Positions 44,353 through 55,228 of a stretch of 64,000 bases of DNA are shown here, one piece after another (positions within the stretch are counted from its first letter, which is position 1; every line of letters starts with the position of its first letter). The stretch spans positions 62,001 to 126,000 of the forward strand of contig JAWWNJ010000130.1 of assembly GCA_037176885.1 (NCBI GenBank). Direction: 5' to 3'. The translations under genes and the position numbers were made by a program. The DNA comes from Favolaschia claudopus (lineage: Eukaryota > Basidiomycota > Agaricomycetes > Agaricales > Mycenaceae). Below the pieces are notes generated by a model that made no database searches, was not told where the DNA came from, and worked only from the letters and a program-made list of their open reading frames with translations.

Positions 44353-47300
44353 ATGGCTCAAGCCCGCGGTCGTTCTCCTGTTCATCACACTCGTGCTGCT
44401 GTTCGCGATGGTCGGCTCCCTCCCCTTCCTCCCTCGCAGCACAATACTGGGTCCTCGACTTCCTCCAGCTCGCTGAGTTCTGCGCGTTCTGGTGGTCAAG
44501 TGAGTAATTCCCCCGTTGACTCCCCTAAGTCGCGCCCAGTTTCTCCCGCGCTGCTGTACAGCCGTGTGGTTTCCCCAAAGCAGGTGCCTGATGGCTCTGC
44601 TGTACACGCGAGTACCCCGGACGCGGGGGAAAGCTATATCCGTTCTGAAGGAACGGTTCCTCTTCTTCATCGGGAGGTCGACTTTGGCACTGGTGAGCAG
44701 GATGCTGAAGTCGACTGGACCCCGGTGACGAAGAAAACAGCTCGTAGTCACCGTGCCCGTACTGTATCTCAGCGTAGCTTTAATTCCAAGGCTTCTGTTG
44801 AGACTACGACCGTTGAGATTGCAACCCAAGATATGAGTCCTGAGAATCTCATGAAGCTGTCTCGTCGCTACGGGCAGCTTGCGTCGGCGGGCTTTCGCGC
44901 CCGCGCTGACTCGCAGCGGAAGACCGTTGACCCGCCTGACTCAGATTTTCCGGCCAAGCCGGGAAAACCTGAGTCAGTCGCTCCACAAAAAGTGGAGTCC
45001 GTTCCTGGCCGGCCTCAGACCGAACCCTCAAATCAACCGGCATCTCGTGCCAAGCCTTCACCTCACCCGGAGGCTGAAGCGGGGCCCTCGAAAAAGCGGG
45101 GTAAAGGTCCGGACCCCAGAAATTGGGGTGCACTCAGCTTTGCGGATAATTATTCGGAAGCAGACATTGAGGCTCAGCGCCAAGCGTTTGAGACTTTTGA
45201 CATGCTCAAGCGTGAAATCAAGTCGGAGCCGAAGTCGACTCCACCTGGATTCTTCGCGCATGACTTTGTCATTTCGGAAGATGATGCACCTACCGTTGTT
45301 GTGAGTTCGCCAACGAAAGAAGTTGGTAAAGAAAACTCTGGCCAGAGTCTAACCGAAGAAATTTCAAGTGCTAAGAAGCATTTGAAGGAACTCAAGCAAC
45401 GAGAAAAGGCGAGCAGTAAGCCGCCGAAACAGTCACTGAATCCTAAGAAGGGTGTCAGTAAGGCCGAGAACGCTGTTCGCGACAGTGTTGTTCGTAATAT
45501 TCATTCTGAACCTCATAAGAATGAGGATAAGAAACGCTCCAAATCGACAGCTGGTCGCTTACCTCCAGGAGGTTTCTTTGAGCAGGTGGTGCGAGACACC
45601 AAGCGAATTGGTCGGCATAATTCGCCGCCTGGGGATCCGCCGAGTTCTTCTTCAAGCTCGAGTACTGTGTCGAGTGATGATGAGAAGAGTTCATCAGGCG
45701 AAGATGACTCTGAGGCCGCGGAAACTGACTCCGACGCTGAAGACTCGAACGATGCTCATCATAAAACACCCAGAATGATAATTAAACCCATACCTCCGAC
45801 TAAGTATGATGGTTCCCCCGACACAGACCGTTATTTGCAGTTTGTTCATGAAGCCAGCCAGTGGTTGAAGATCGGCCGTGTTGACCCTAAGAATCAGGTC
45901 ATGATGCTCAGCTATTGGGTTGAAGGAACTGCTCGAACTTTCTACGATAGAAAGGTTCGTTCGAATGTGTCGAGTTGGACTTTGCCTGACTTCTTCGTTG
46001 AAATGTTGAAGTTTTGTTTCCCGCCTGATTTCCGTATGAAACAGCGCGATAAACTGAATCGTTGTTATCAGAACAACAAAACAGTCGTTGATCATGTCGC
46101 CGAGTTTGAGAGTATCTATAGCATGATAGGTCTCAAAGATGATCAAGAAAAGGTTGTTAAATTGTGGCGTAGTTTCCGTATTGATATCCAGACTGAACTT
46201 TGGCGTAAACATGATCCTGAGATCTCGAAATATAAGAAGGTTGTTGCGGCTGCCGAACGAGCTGTGATTTTCCTCGGTTTGAAGAACAAGAACGGTGGTC
46301 AGCCTTCACAGAGTTCCAGAAATGAAAATAAGTCTGGTCAGTCTGGCGGAAATGGCAAAAATAAAACCAACTTCAACCGCAATGGTCGCGGACGCGGAGG
46401 GCGATTTGGTCATCAAAATCGCAACAATGAAGTCATGAGGACTTCGTCTACAAGTTTCCCTCCACCTAAGAAGAATTCTGGTAATAAAAAGCCGTCACAA
46501 TCGAACTCTGGTTCGAGTTCGCAAAATAACAGACCTTGGGAGCGAAAGTTATCCCCGCAGAAGCGGAATGAGTTGTTGGCTGCTGGACTTTGCTTAAACT
46601 GCGAAGAAGCAGGTCATATGGCAAGAAATTGCCCTAAACTCAACATGGTGACTTCAAAGGAAAAGAACAAACCACCGGGGTTTGGCGCGCATGGAGTTGA
46701 CATAAAAATTAACTCAGACCTTGACGAGACAACCGAAGTGCTTGAGACCCTTCTTGTTGGATCGACTGCTGTTCAGCTGGAAGTCGAGGAGGGCGAGGAT
46801 ATCCCTTCAGAAATTTTCGATTCCAATTTGGCTGATCAGCAACCAATTGGGGACTTACCAGCTCGCTTCGCTGAGCTCGTTCTTCAATTTGCGCAACCCT
46901 TCCCGGGTGATGATCTATTCCAGGAGGAGAAACGATTTACAATCTATCAGACTTCTCCTACTGAACATGTCATCATGGACAATAAGACATTCGAGGACGT
47001 CGAAATTTTGAGTATCAACTTACAAGATTCAACCTTCGAACTCGGACTTTGGTACGCCCAGCAATTGGCAGCCGCTTGCGGTGAAGCAGTTGATGAATCT
47101 GAGCGTTTGAGAGCTCAGTTAGGCGACGTCTATGCTGCAATGGCCATGCTGATTCTGCGCGATACCTTTGGATTCGAGTTGAATGTCGAAGTCATTGAAT
47201 TAGATGATGAGACCTATTCTGTTGAGTATGGTCCGCACTCTTGTCCATTAGCAAAGGAGAGATTGAAGGATCATAGCTTTGATTTGGTCGCTTGGGCTCG

Positions 47301-47715
47301 AATGAACATCGTGTTTGAATCTGACGATGAGTTTGACTTTGCCGAAGTTTCTAGTCCTGAGATGTTTTCAATGGACTCCGAATCTGACGGCGATGTGTCG
47401 CCTCTAGAGCTCGATTCCTTGAGCGAAACAGATCCTGATATGCCGCCGCTGGTATCTGTCAGCGACTCCGACACCATGTTCGATGCATCAGTTGACGACG
47501 AGGTCCTGTTCAACTTACTCGGAATGGACATTCGGGAGGAGCCGATTAACGGTGGAGCAGAGGCAGCTTCTTCAACTCGAAGGTCAGTAATGGACTTAAC
47601 ATTTGAGGAGCGCATGGAATTGATTTCGCACATAAAGGGTCCGGTTCATAATCTAACGAGACGAGGATCGTCGTATTGGAGATTTGCTCGAGAATGGAGC
47701 AAGGGCCTTTCTTGA
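44353..47715 (+). CDS. Ty3/gypsy-type Gag, 1120 codons, without pol
   Basis: This is the longest intact frame of the window. The ATG follows a short leader. The N-terminus (1-450) is disordered and Ser/Pro/Lys-rich. A retrotransposon Gag domain covers roughly residues 475-640 (IPPTKYDGSPDTDRYL, WRSFRIDIQTELW). A basic linker leads to one knuckle, CLNCEEAGHMARNC (CX2CX4HX4C), near residue 752. The remaining 350 residues are acidic (DSESDGDVSPLELDSLSETD) and lack a protease, RT or integrase. The stop lies exactly at a 25-bp repeat junction (47715), so the frame may once have continued. Gag would form the RNA-packaging particle. It could still act in trans with a complete relative. Domestication is possible but unproven. 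Confidence 0.85.
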   Translation: MAQARGRSPVHHTRAAVRDGRLPPLPPSQHNTGSSTSSSSLSSARSGGQVSNSPVDSPKSRPVSPALLYSRVVSPKQVPDGSAVHASTPDAGESYIRSEGTVPLLHREVDFGTGEQDAEVDWTPVTKKTARSHRARTVSQRSFNSKASVETTTVEIATQDMSPENLMKLSRRYGQLASAGFRARADSQRKTVDPPDSDFPAKPGKPESVAPQKVESVPGRPQTEPSNQPASRAKPSPHPEAEAGPSKKRGKGPDPRNWGALSFADNYSEADIEAQRQAFETFDMLKREIKSEPKSTPPGFFAHDFVISEDDAPTVVVSSPTKEVGKENSGQSLTEEISSAKKHLKELKQREKASSKPPKQSLNPKKGVSKAENAVRDSVVRNIHSEPHKNEDKKRSKSTAGRLPPGGFFEQVVRDTKRIGRHNSPPGDPPSSSSSSSTVSSDDEKSSSGEDDSEAAETDSDAEDSNDAHHKTPRMIIKPIPPTKYDGSPDTDRYLQFVHEASQWLKIGRVDPKNQVMMLSYWVEGTARTFYDRKVRSNVSSWTLPDFFVEMLKFCFPPDFRMKQRDKLNRCYQNNKTVVDHVAEFESIYSMIGLKDDQEKVVKLWRSFRIDIQTELWRKHDPEISKYKKVVAAAERAVIFLGLKNKNGGQPSQSSRNENKSGQSGGNGKNKTNFNRNGRGRGGRFGHQNRNNEVMRTSSTSFPPPKKNSGNKKPSQSNSGSSSQNNRPWERKLSPQKRNELLAAGLCLNCEEAGHMARNCPKLNMVTSKEKNKPPGFGAHGVDIKINSDLDETTEVLETLLVGSTAVQLEVEEGEDIPSEIFDSNLADQQPIGDLPARFAELVLQFAQPFPGDDLFQEEKRFTIYQTSPTEHVIMDNKTFEDVEILSINLQDSTFELGLWYAQQLAAACGEAVDESERLRAQLGDVYAAMAMLILRDTFGFELNVEVIELDDETYSVEYGPHSCPLAKERLKDHSFDLVAWARMNIVFESDDEFDFAEVSSPEMFSMDSESDGDVSPLELDSLSETDPDMPPLVSVSDSDTMFDASVDDEVLFNLLGMDIREEPINGGAEAASSTRRSVMDLTFEERMELISHIKGPVHNLTRRGSSYWRFAREWSKGLS

Positions 47716-49380
47716 TGCTGCAATGGCCATGCTGATTCTTGCGACGCGCTGGTCACGGATTGGGAAATACCGAGCGCCGTGAAGCTGCTACTGGTGTGTT
47801 GCGAAGGATTTGTGGGGTTGGGGGCTGAATGAACGGAGAATTGACGAATGCAAGCGACGCCGACAATTTGATTCTATTTCCTTGTTGCCCTTCTCGCCCG
47901 CTCTTCGCCTCAGATGCAGCTTGCCGTTCTGGCGGTTGTCCTCAAGATCTGCGGCCAGGGGCGCCGGTTTCTGACCTTCACTTATTAAGACTTTGTTCTG
48001 TGGACGAAGAATATCTGGGCAGCGCGCACAGGCTCGACACATTCAACTGGGATTCGAGGAAGCACCGAGCGCCGTTCGCGGCTGCTGGTGATACTCTGCC
48101 TGTCGATTTCCGCGAACAGGGGCTTTGATAACTCGCTCCGTCTTCAAGATTCTTCTTGTGCAGATCACCGACCGCTCCACAAGGCTTCCGGCGGACCTGA
48201 AGATTCCTGGGATGGGGGGCATAGATTAAAAGAGCTTAGGAGATGTTGGAAAGACTTCCGGATGGACGAAAATATAGTAAGCATTCTTCCTGGCGACGTC
48301 GGCGTCGCCACTCCTGTTCTTTCTCGATATGGAATGAATACTCGTTACGAACTTGTTCATGTCTGAGGAATCGCCGACGTCTCGCTGTCTGGCTGCATAC
48401 CTCAGATGTTCGTATCAATCACATTCAAGCTCGACGTCTCGTTGAACCTCGACTTCATCATTCCGCGTCGCATCCCAATGTAGACCTTGCACGCGCTGCC
48501 TCGGTCCTCCTCTCTCTCCGCTTTCAAGATTCTTGTGCAGCCAGTTACCCTCGACGTCTCCTCAGGCTCCGTGCTCAAGCTGAGGAAAGGGTGTGTGAAT
48601 GGGTCATTGGAACCACCGAGCGCCGTTCGCGGCTGCTGGTGGATTTCTGCTTGCTTAGTTCGGGAGTCCTCCCCGAAATACCCTAAGTAGACGGAGACAA
48701 CTACGACAACTCCGTGGCTCACGTTGGGATGTTGGCATTGGAAGATTTCGCCGCTGCGTTCCAGCAGCTCAAAAGAGGTCTCGACATTCATTCTGGAGTT
48801 GTCCGTGTTAATACGACACGCCTTCTTCCTTCCATGGAAGCCTCTCACGCCCCTCCCGAACGACTATTTCCAAGTCGAATGCAATCCGGTCTAGCATTCT
48901 CCGGGGTTTCCGGAGCTTTCCCAAACAAGTGCTCGTTGAGAAGCTTTGTGAACGTTAGAGCATACTCCAATATCGCTCGTTCGTGGTGGTCGATTTGACG
49001 GCTTGTCCCACTTTATTTTCGCTTGCACTGAGGGGCTAGCCTCCGCTGTCTACCTTCTTCGCCTCAGACGAAGAATCCATGCTAGTACATGACACCAAGC
49101 GCTGCCCGCAGCTGCTGGTGACTCAAGTGCGCGCTGGGGGGCTAGTCCTCGTCGCGCTATCGTCCAATCTTCCCTGAATCACACCACGAACGTCGGCAGG
49201 AATCGACGCTCATGGGCGGAGGCTTGCCCTCCGCTTCCTGATTCCGGGGATAGGGAAGAAACTGGTGCCGGCGCATCAGACAGCAACACCGAGCGCCGTT
49301 CGCGGCTGCTGGTGGCTATCAGTTCGAAGGTTATGCAAATGGGAAAAGGACCACTTCACCTCGGAATGAGGGGCTGTGAA
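47716..49380. repeat. Region with five UUCG-type hairpin repeats downstream of Gag
   Basis: No gene is recognised. Five imperfect 28-bp inverted repeats occur at 47769-47796, 48063-48090, 48614-48641, 49093-49120 and 49287-49314. Arms are CACCGAGC / GCTGGTG, with core GCCGTTCGCGGC, which as RNA would form a C(UUCG)G tetraloop. Copies 2, 3 and 5 are identical. Copies 1 and 4 have lost the tetraloop. Confidence 0.75.
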
Positions 49381-51390
49381 TTTGGCATTCAAAATTTTCT
49401 TTCTTCTTCGCTATCGCTGGGGGGTGAAGGATATGTATAAGCTATAGCGACGAAGAAGAATACTCGTTGAGTCCCAAGATGCCCATTGCTGTGAACCAAG
49501 TCTACGGCCATCGTGAGCGCAAATGTATCGGCGCGTTTTGCTGGACTGTCGAGGCGTGATGTAGACCGAGGATAGCTGCGACCTTCCCAGTCGAGAGTCA
49601 ACGACGCACCTTGGGATCTTCCCAAACTGCTGAGACTGAGGAAAGGTTTCTTCGTTGGCGGCACGTACAGTCCCACAGGCAGCACGGGCTGACTCGGAGC
49701 TCCCTTCATTGGGTTAGAAGCTCCAAGCCTGGTCTGAGCGCCGTAGGACACGGCCGTGAAAGAAACGGATCTCCACGATCAACGACGCACCGCTGCCATG
49801 TAGCGCTGCTGAGATTGTGAGGGGCCTGGACGTTGAAGGAGTTGGATGGTATTGACATAGGTTGAGTTGTTGTTCTCGTTGAATCAAATAGAGACTGCGG
49901 GCATGTGGAGTCGCCATGGGACGGGGAAGCGCCGACCTCGTGTCTGGCTGCATGCCTCTGCCGTTTAAATCTATGCATTCGGGGAGCAAAAATGAAATGA
50001 CAGTTAGTGCTATACATCTAGCTGTACAGATCCAAGTGGTGGAATAGCAGCCTACGACTTAGTTGTCGTCAGCCAACGTTGCGTGAAATGCGGACACGGG
50101 AGACATACTTCAAGCCCACTCTCCTACCATCTTCCGCCACCGCGTTATTTCGACGCTCACTTTCCTCCGCTTCGTGCGCAACTTCAGTACGCGTTGGCTG
50201 ATAAGGGTGGATGGCGCGTCTGCGGCAAGGCCCTGTAAGCCGTGAAAAGCGAGGAAGAGAACGATGTACACGGTGCTTTATTGCACATTCCATCTACTCT
50301 CCACCTCCATCTCCCTCAGCGACCATCTGGCAGTCCTCAGATCCGAATGAACGTTGTCGGGTTTTGAAGTTGTTATTGAGCGAGGAAGCGCCTCTTGGCT
50401 GCATGCCTCCGTGGTCCCGGATCTACGTGTTTGGGGGGCTAAGATAGATTGACGGAGTGCTACACATGTCACAAGGTGTACAAGTCAGAGTATCGCAACC
50501 CCAACGACTTCACTTCGAGTTGTCGTCAGCTGAGCTTTGAAGATATGGATGCGGGAGCGTACCTCAGTAAGCTCACGCGTCTTCGTACACGCTTCTCCCC
50601 TCACAATTTGCTGTCAACGACTTCGCGTTCCATCGACCACCTCGTGCGCCGTTTCCGTCGATTGTTCTCGCAGTCTTCAACCTCCCGGCGGCGTAACACC
50701 TCGCTTCAGATTGTAGTTAGCAGACTCTTCTCGGGATGCAGATTCGTTCCACGCACCTTGAATTCCGTCGTCACCCCAAGCGCCCCTTCTCACGCATTCC
50801 TCCGACGAGGTCGTCGTAATCCTTCGACGCCTTCCGCCTTCGAGCTGCGAATTACGGTCGCATCATTCGACTGCACAGCGCGGGCAGTCTGAGTTGCCTG
50901 AGAGGCAATCGGCGTAGGCCAATCCGATTCTGTACGAGGCACAACGACAATATTCTTGAGAGTGTGCTACACCCCACCGAGAAACAGTCTTCATAGGTCG
51001 AAAGTACTCGCAAATACGACCTCAGTCATATGTTACTTTACCTAGATTCCTACAGTTTTGGACCCGCAATGGCTGCTTGAAGATGGTCATTTTGGTCAAT
51101 TTTTGAATAAATCTGGCATTTTTAGGCCAAAATGGCCATCTTACAGCAACTATTACGGGCTCAAATCGGCAGCAAACTAAGTAAAGTCAGATATGACTGA
51201 GATCGTCTTTAGGAGTGCTTTCATCCAATCATGCTTATTTTCCCGTAGGGTTCACCGCTGAAAAGTGCGGTGTAAAAAAACACATGAAACAATTCACTGT
51301 GGCTCGATTACCATATATGGTAATTGGGTCGTTCGCTCAAAAATTTTCATTTCACTCAGATTTCATGTCCTGCACTTTGTTTGAGCCCAG
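49381..51390. other. Gene-free stretch, possibly decayed retroelement
   Basis: No domain is recognised on either strand. Open frames of 120-150 codons occur but lack recognisable motifs. The texture resembles 1.5-2.7 kb. The last 400 bp are AT-rich. Confidence 0.4.
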
Positions 51391-51399
51391 AGACCACGT

Positions 51400-51960
51400 C
51401 AATGACTCGAAACACCTTGTTGCATTGTTTTCTGCAGCCAGGATACGGTCGATGTGGAATGGGATAACATATTCTGAGAATTTACTACGGTGAGTGAATC
51501 CGCTGAAGCTTGACGACCGGGCGTTGCCATGCGAGGCGTGGCAAGGCCTTCGTCGAGCATCCCCCAATCCACAGCTGAGGTCAGAACGGGCCCAGAGAGC
51601 TCGCTACGCATTGGGGTCACCGATGGCGCACGCGTCGAAGGTACCGACGGTGAAGTCTCGTTGCCCAGAGGCAACGGTTCGACGCCCGAAGGCGAAGCAG
51701 TCTCACCACCAAACGGTGATGGGGTCTCACCACCCGAAGGCAGTGGAAGGTCTACACGAGAGGAAGGTCCACCCGAGACCGCTCGACTGTACAATAGGTC
51801 GGGGGAAACGGGGCGTGGCTTTGTCGAAGAGGCACGAATCTCCGGTCGGGGAGTCCCAGAACGGGGACTCACGGCGATGGCAGTACTAGGAGACACGAGC
51901 ATGAGAGCGGAGAGGGTAGCGAGCACGGCCAGCGGGGTCAGTCATCGGGGTCGATGTCGA
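51400..51960 (-). pseudogene. Gypsy Gag N-terminal fragment, antisense to the other Gag
   Basis: The minus strand encodes KPRPVSPDLLYSRAVS, matching KSRPVSPALLYSRVVS of the 44.35-kb Gag. The differences are mostly at third codon positions, so this strand was the coding one. A start-like MTDPAGRARYPLRSH lies near 51940, but a stop follows. The Gag domain proper is missing. Plus-strand frames over the same bases are shadows. Confidence 0.65.
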
Positions 51961-52222
51961 GCTCAGAGGGTCAGAGTAGGTCGGGGGCAAGCGTAGTCAA
52001 GAGCGTCGACGGATCTAGTGACTTGGTTCAGTTCAAAAGATGTGACGGAAGCGAAGGCGAGTCAAGTTCCGGCACAAGTGGATCAAACAAAAGAACTGGT
52101 GTAAGTCTTAGATTCACCAAGGGAAAAGCTACTACGACAAGAACTAAACTACTTATACAGGAAAATCAAGGCTGTGTACATGGAGTCATGGGGACGAAAC
52201 GGGCAGATCTCGCCGTGAGCGG

Positions 52223-55200
52223 ATGCGAACGCCGATCCGTCACACCAAGGTATCGCTGGGAGATCTTTCTGAAGAGTTCAAAAATCGTTTGAACTATCCG
52301 CCGGAGGTCCCCGCAACGTTTAACTCGGATCAGCTGGCTTTTAACGCACGCATGGCACGGGAACTGAAGGGAAACTTGGCTGATAATTCACCGCGCAAAT
52401 CTTATACCCGGGAGATCAGTCTGGACGAGATAAAATGGATGAAGAAGCACATCACAGAGCATGGACTCGACACGGCTATCGGCGTCGACGGTTTCTCTTA
52501 CCAAGACTGCCTCCAAATTCCGAACGAAAAACTGCTCGAATTCTTTCGGTTCTGCCTTCAAAATCAAGAAATTCCGAAGCAATGGCTCATCTCCCTACTC
52601 ATTGGCATCTTGAAGAAAGACAAGGACTCTACGGACCCAAAGGGCTATCGTCTGATCGCGTTGGAATGTTGTATGTTGAAAATGTTGACGCTGATCATCG
52701 ACCGACGTCTTCGCGAAGGGGCAGAAGACATTGGTGCAATTCCGCCTTCGCAGAATGGCTTTCAGGCGCATCTGCGAACGAATGACAGTGCCTTTGTTCT
52801 GTTATGCATGATCGACAAGGCAGAATCAATGGACAAACCCCTCTACGTCGGATACCTGGATCTTAAGAATGCTTTTCCAGGGACGGATCGTCCAACTTTA
52901 TGGACCAAACTTGGGAGACTCGGTATTTCGGGACCCATGATTGAATGGTTGAAATGCCTTTACGACCGCATCCGATATATAGTTCGCCTGGACGGCCAAT
53001 ACGGACGTCACTTCGAATCGCTCCTGGGAATTTTAACTGGAGACCCCGGATCTCCGCACTTGTGGAACCTTTTCATGGCCGATTTCGCGTTGAGTGTCCA
53101 TCCTGACGATATTCGACTTAATGGCGCGCCCACAAATCAAGTCGAACATGCCGACGATGTTATGACGGCTTCAACGTCATCACCAGGATTTCAGCTTCAT
53201 CTCGATGACTCTCAAAACTGGGCAGACAATAATGGATGCGAGGTTTCAATTCCAAAATCGCTCTGCCAAATTTACGGACGCCGTCAAAAATTTAATCCTA
53301 CCTTTCATATGGCTGGGAAACTGATTGAACAGGTGCAGAAAGCGCGCTATCTTGGCATCTGGTTTGAAACAGGCTGTAAATTCATGTGGCGCGAGCAGTA
53401 CATTTTGAAGGCCAAGAAAGCATCCAAGGTTGCGAACACGATCCTCGGACTCCATCGTTTCGTTGGCTCGATGCCGGTATGGGATTTTCGAACACTCTAC
53501 AGTCGGATAGCTCATAATGCATAAGGCCCGTGGACCCCCAAAGCCTATGCATTATGAGCAATATGCATTTCTGCATAATGTCACGCGATGTGACATGCGT
53601 GACATTGTCACGAAAATACTATATATGGTAATCCGGCGAACACCGAATCACTTGAAAGTTGCCGGGAGCCTGTCAAAATTAGCTGTAATAACCAGCAGAT
53701 CAAGGAACTTGGCTAAATTTTGGGGTAAAAATGACGCGGCTGTGTATTCAGGGTGCGGAACATGTCTAAATTGGTCCTGAGAGCGGTAAAATTCACCAAA
53801 TTGTATGATTTTTGCAATTTCAAAATGCATAAATGCGCTCTTCACCCTATGCAATAGGCATTATGAGGATAATGCATAAAATCCCAGCCTACCAAGTCGG
53901 TGGACACCAAAAGTCGATGCATAATGACGTTTATGCATTTTGACCTCATGCATTATGAGATATCCGACTGTATATGGCTCGCGTGGACCCATACCTCACG
54001 GCCGGGTGCGAAATCTGTCTAGATATTGAGGCAAAAAGTCTGCAGCTTCTGGAGAAGGTTCAACTGAAATTTTTGCGCCGAATGCTCGGAATTGGCTCGC
54101 GCTCGATGAAGGCCGTTCTCTTTTCCGAAACGGGGATTTGGCCGATTCGTTACCGCCGCATCTATCTTGCCCTCAAAAATCTGTGCTACTGGGTTCAGTT
54201 AGATGAAGATCGACCGGCATGGAACGCGCTGCAAGAATCTATCAACCTGGCTCGTCAGCGCAATATCTCTTGGATGTCCTTTCAAAATTGTACATCCCCG
54301 TGACACTGGATATCTCTGGTCCTTTGGAGGTTGCTGCAGTGAAAGAAGCCATGAATCAGGTCAAGCTCTCGATGGAGGCGTGGATTGACCATGAAATCTC
54401 GAATTCCTCCCGAACAAAAGACATCTTAGTAGGCAGGTTTGAAATGGACAAGGACACGGGAAAATTGGTCAAAAAATCCTTGGACTTTCGACACTACCTG
54501 CGCGGCAAAACACCTGGGCATTGACTTGCCCTCACGCGCATTGTTCTATTTAGTCACAGTCTCGCTGTGGAGCGCCGCAGGTGGAAGGAGCGAGGGAAAG
54601 ATGTTGTCCCAAGGGAATGGCGCAAATGCCGATTCTGCCTTGAGGCCGTGGAGGACGAAGCTCATGCCATGTTCATTTGTCCTCATCCGGACCTCATGCA
54701 AGTTCGAGAGGAATTTCTCACAGGATTGTACGCGACCGTACCGGATTTTAAGATCGCTTTTACCGACATAATGAACTTCTACCGCGCCGTCCTCGCGAAA
54801 AGGGAAGTCACACCGATTCTGGCGAAATTGGCCTTCAAAACCCTTCAAATTTACGACGCAGTGCCTATGCTGCTGGTTTATCCGCCCCCGTCGACTGCGT
54901 AGGGTCGCAACTTACCACCCTAAAGTCCTTGGGCTCGCTTTGGCGAGTGGTGTGCATGCGTCGGCAAAGGGAAAGACGTTCAATTGCGTCAGGTTACTGG
55001 TGGATACTGGGGATTTATACCTGGTGGGAGAGAGCTCCCCCACAGGTCCTACGGGTTTTAACCAGAGGTCCTGCCATACAAGCGGCCGGCCAGTTCCCTG
55101 ATTGCGTTGCGCGATTGACCCCCTGGAAAGACGTTGTGCTCGGTTGACATCTTGTAGAATTTTGTGAGGATAACCACCCGTACAGTACTACATGTATGTC

Positions 55201-55228
55201 TTCCGTAAACTCGTAGTTCAGACTGCGG
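52223..55228 (+). pseudogene. LINE copy 2, reverse transcriptase, split by a MITE
   Basis: This is the plus-strand counterpart of 3815-6190, with about 70 more N-terminal residues (MRTPIRHTKVSLGDLSEE). The RT frame stays open from 52223 to the MITE at 53500, covering YLDLKNAF and the HADD box. After the MITE it resumes at 53973 (MARVDPYLTAG). Further breaks occur near 54280 (a deletion in the LARQRNISW region) and near 54530. The CX2CX8HX4C knuckle lies at about 54630-54690, the last codons end at 54902, and 3' untranslated sequence shared with copy 1 runs to 55228. No endonuclease domain is visible upstream. Confidence 0.85.
53500..53970. mobile_element. Tc1/mariner-type MITE P (CAGTCGGATA ends), TA duplication
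   Basis: The ends are CAGTCGGATAGCTCATAATG and an inverse ending ATATCCGACTG, with TA at 53498-53499 and 53971-53972. LINE copy 1 preserves the empty site at 5116-5117. GCATTATGAG/CTCATAATGC words recur inside. A fragment lies at 32238-32295. Confidence 0.92.

Noticed and set aside
47769..49314. CRISPR-like or rRNA-type structure from the five hairpins
   Set aside because: Spacers of about 190-550 bp and eukaryotic context exclude CRISPR; the sequence has no rRNA similarity.
51529..52292. Plus-strand gene with an apparent GTAAGT...ACAG intron
   Set aside because: Third-position changes against the other Gag show the minus strand is the coding one over 51.4-51.96 kb; the remaining plus-strand exon is too short to support.
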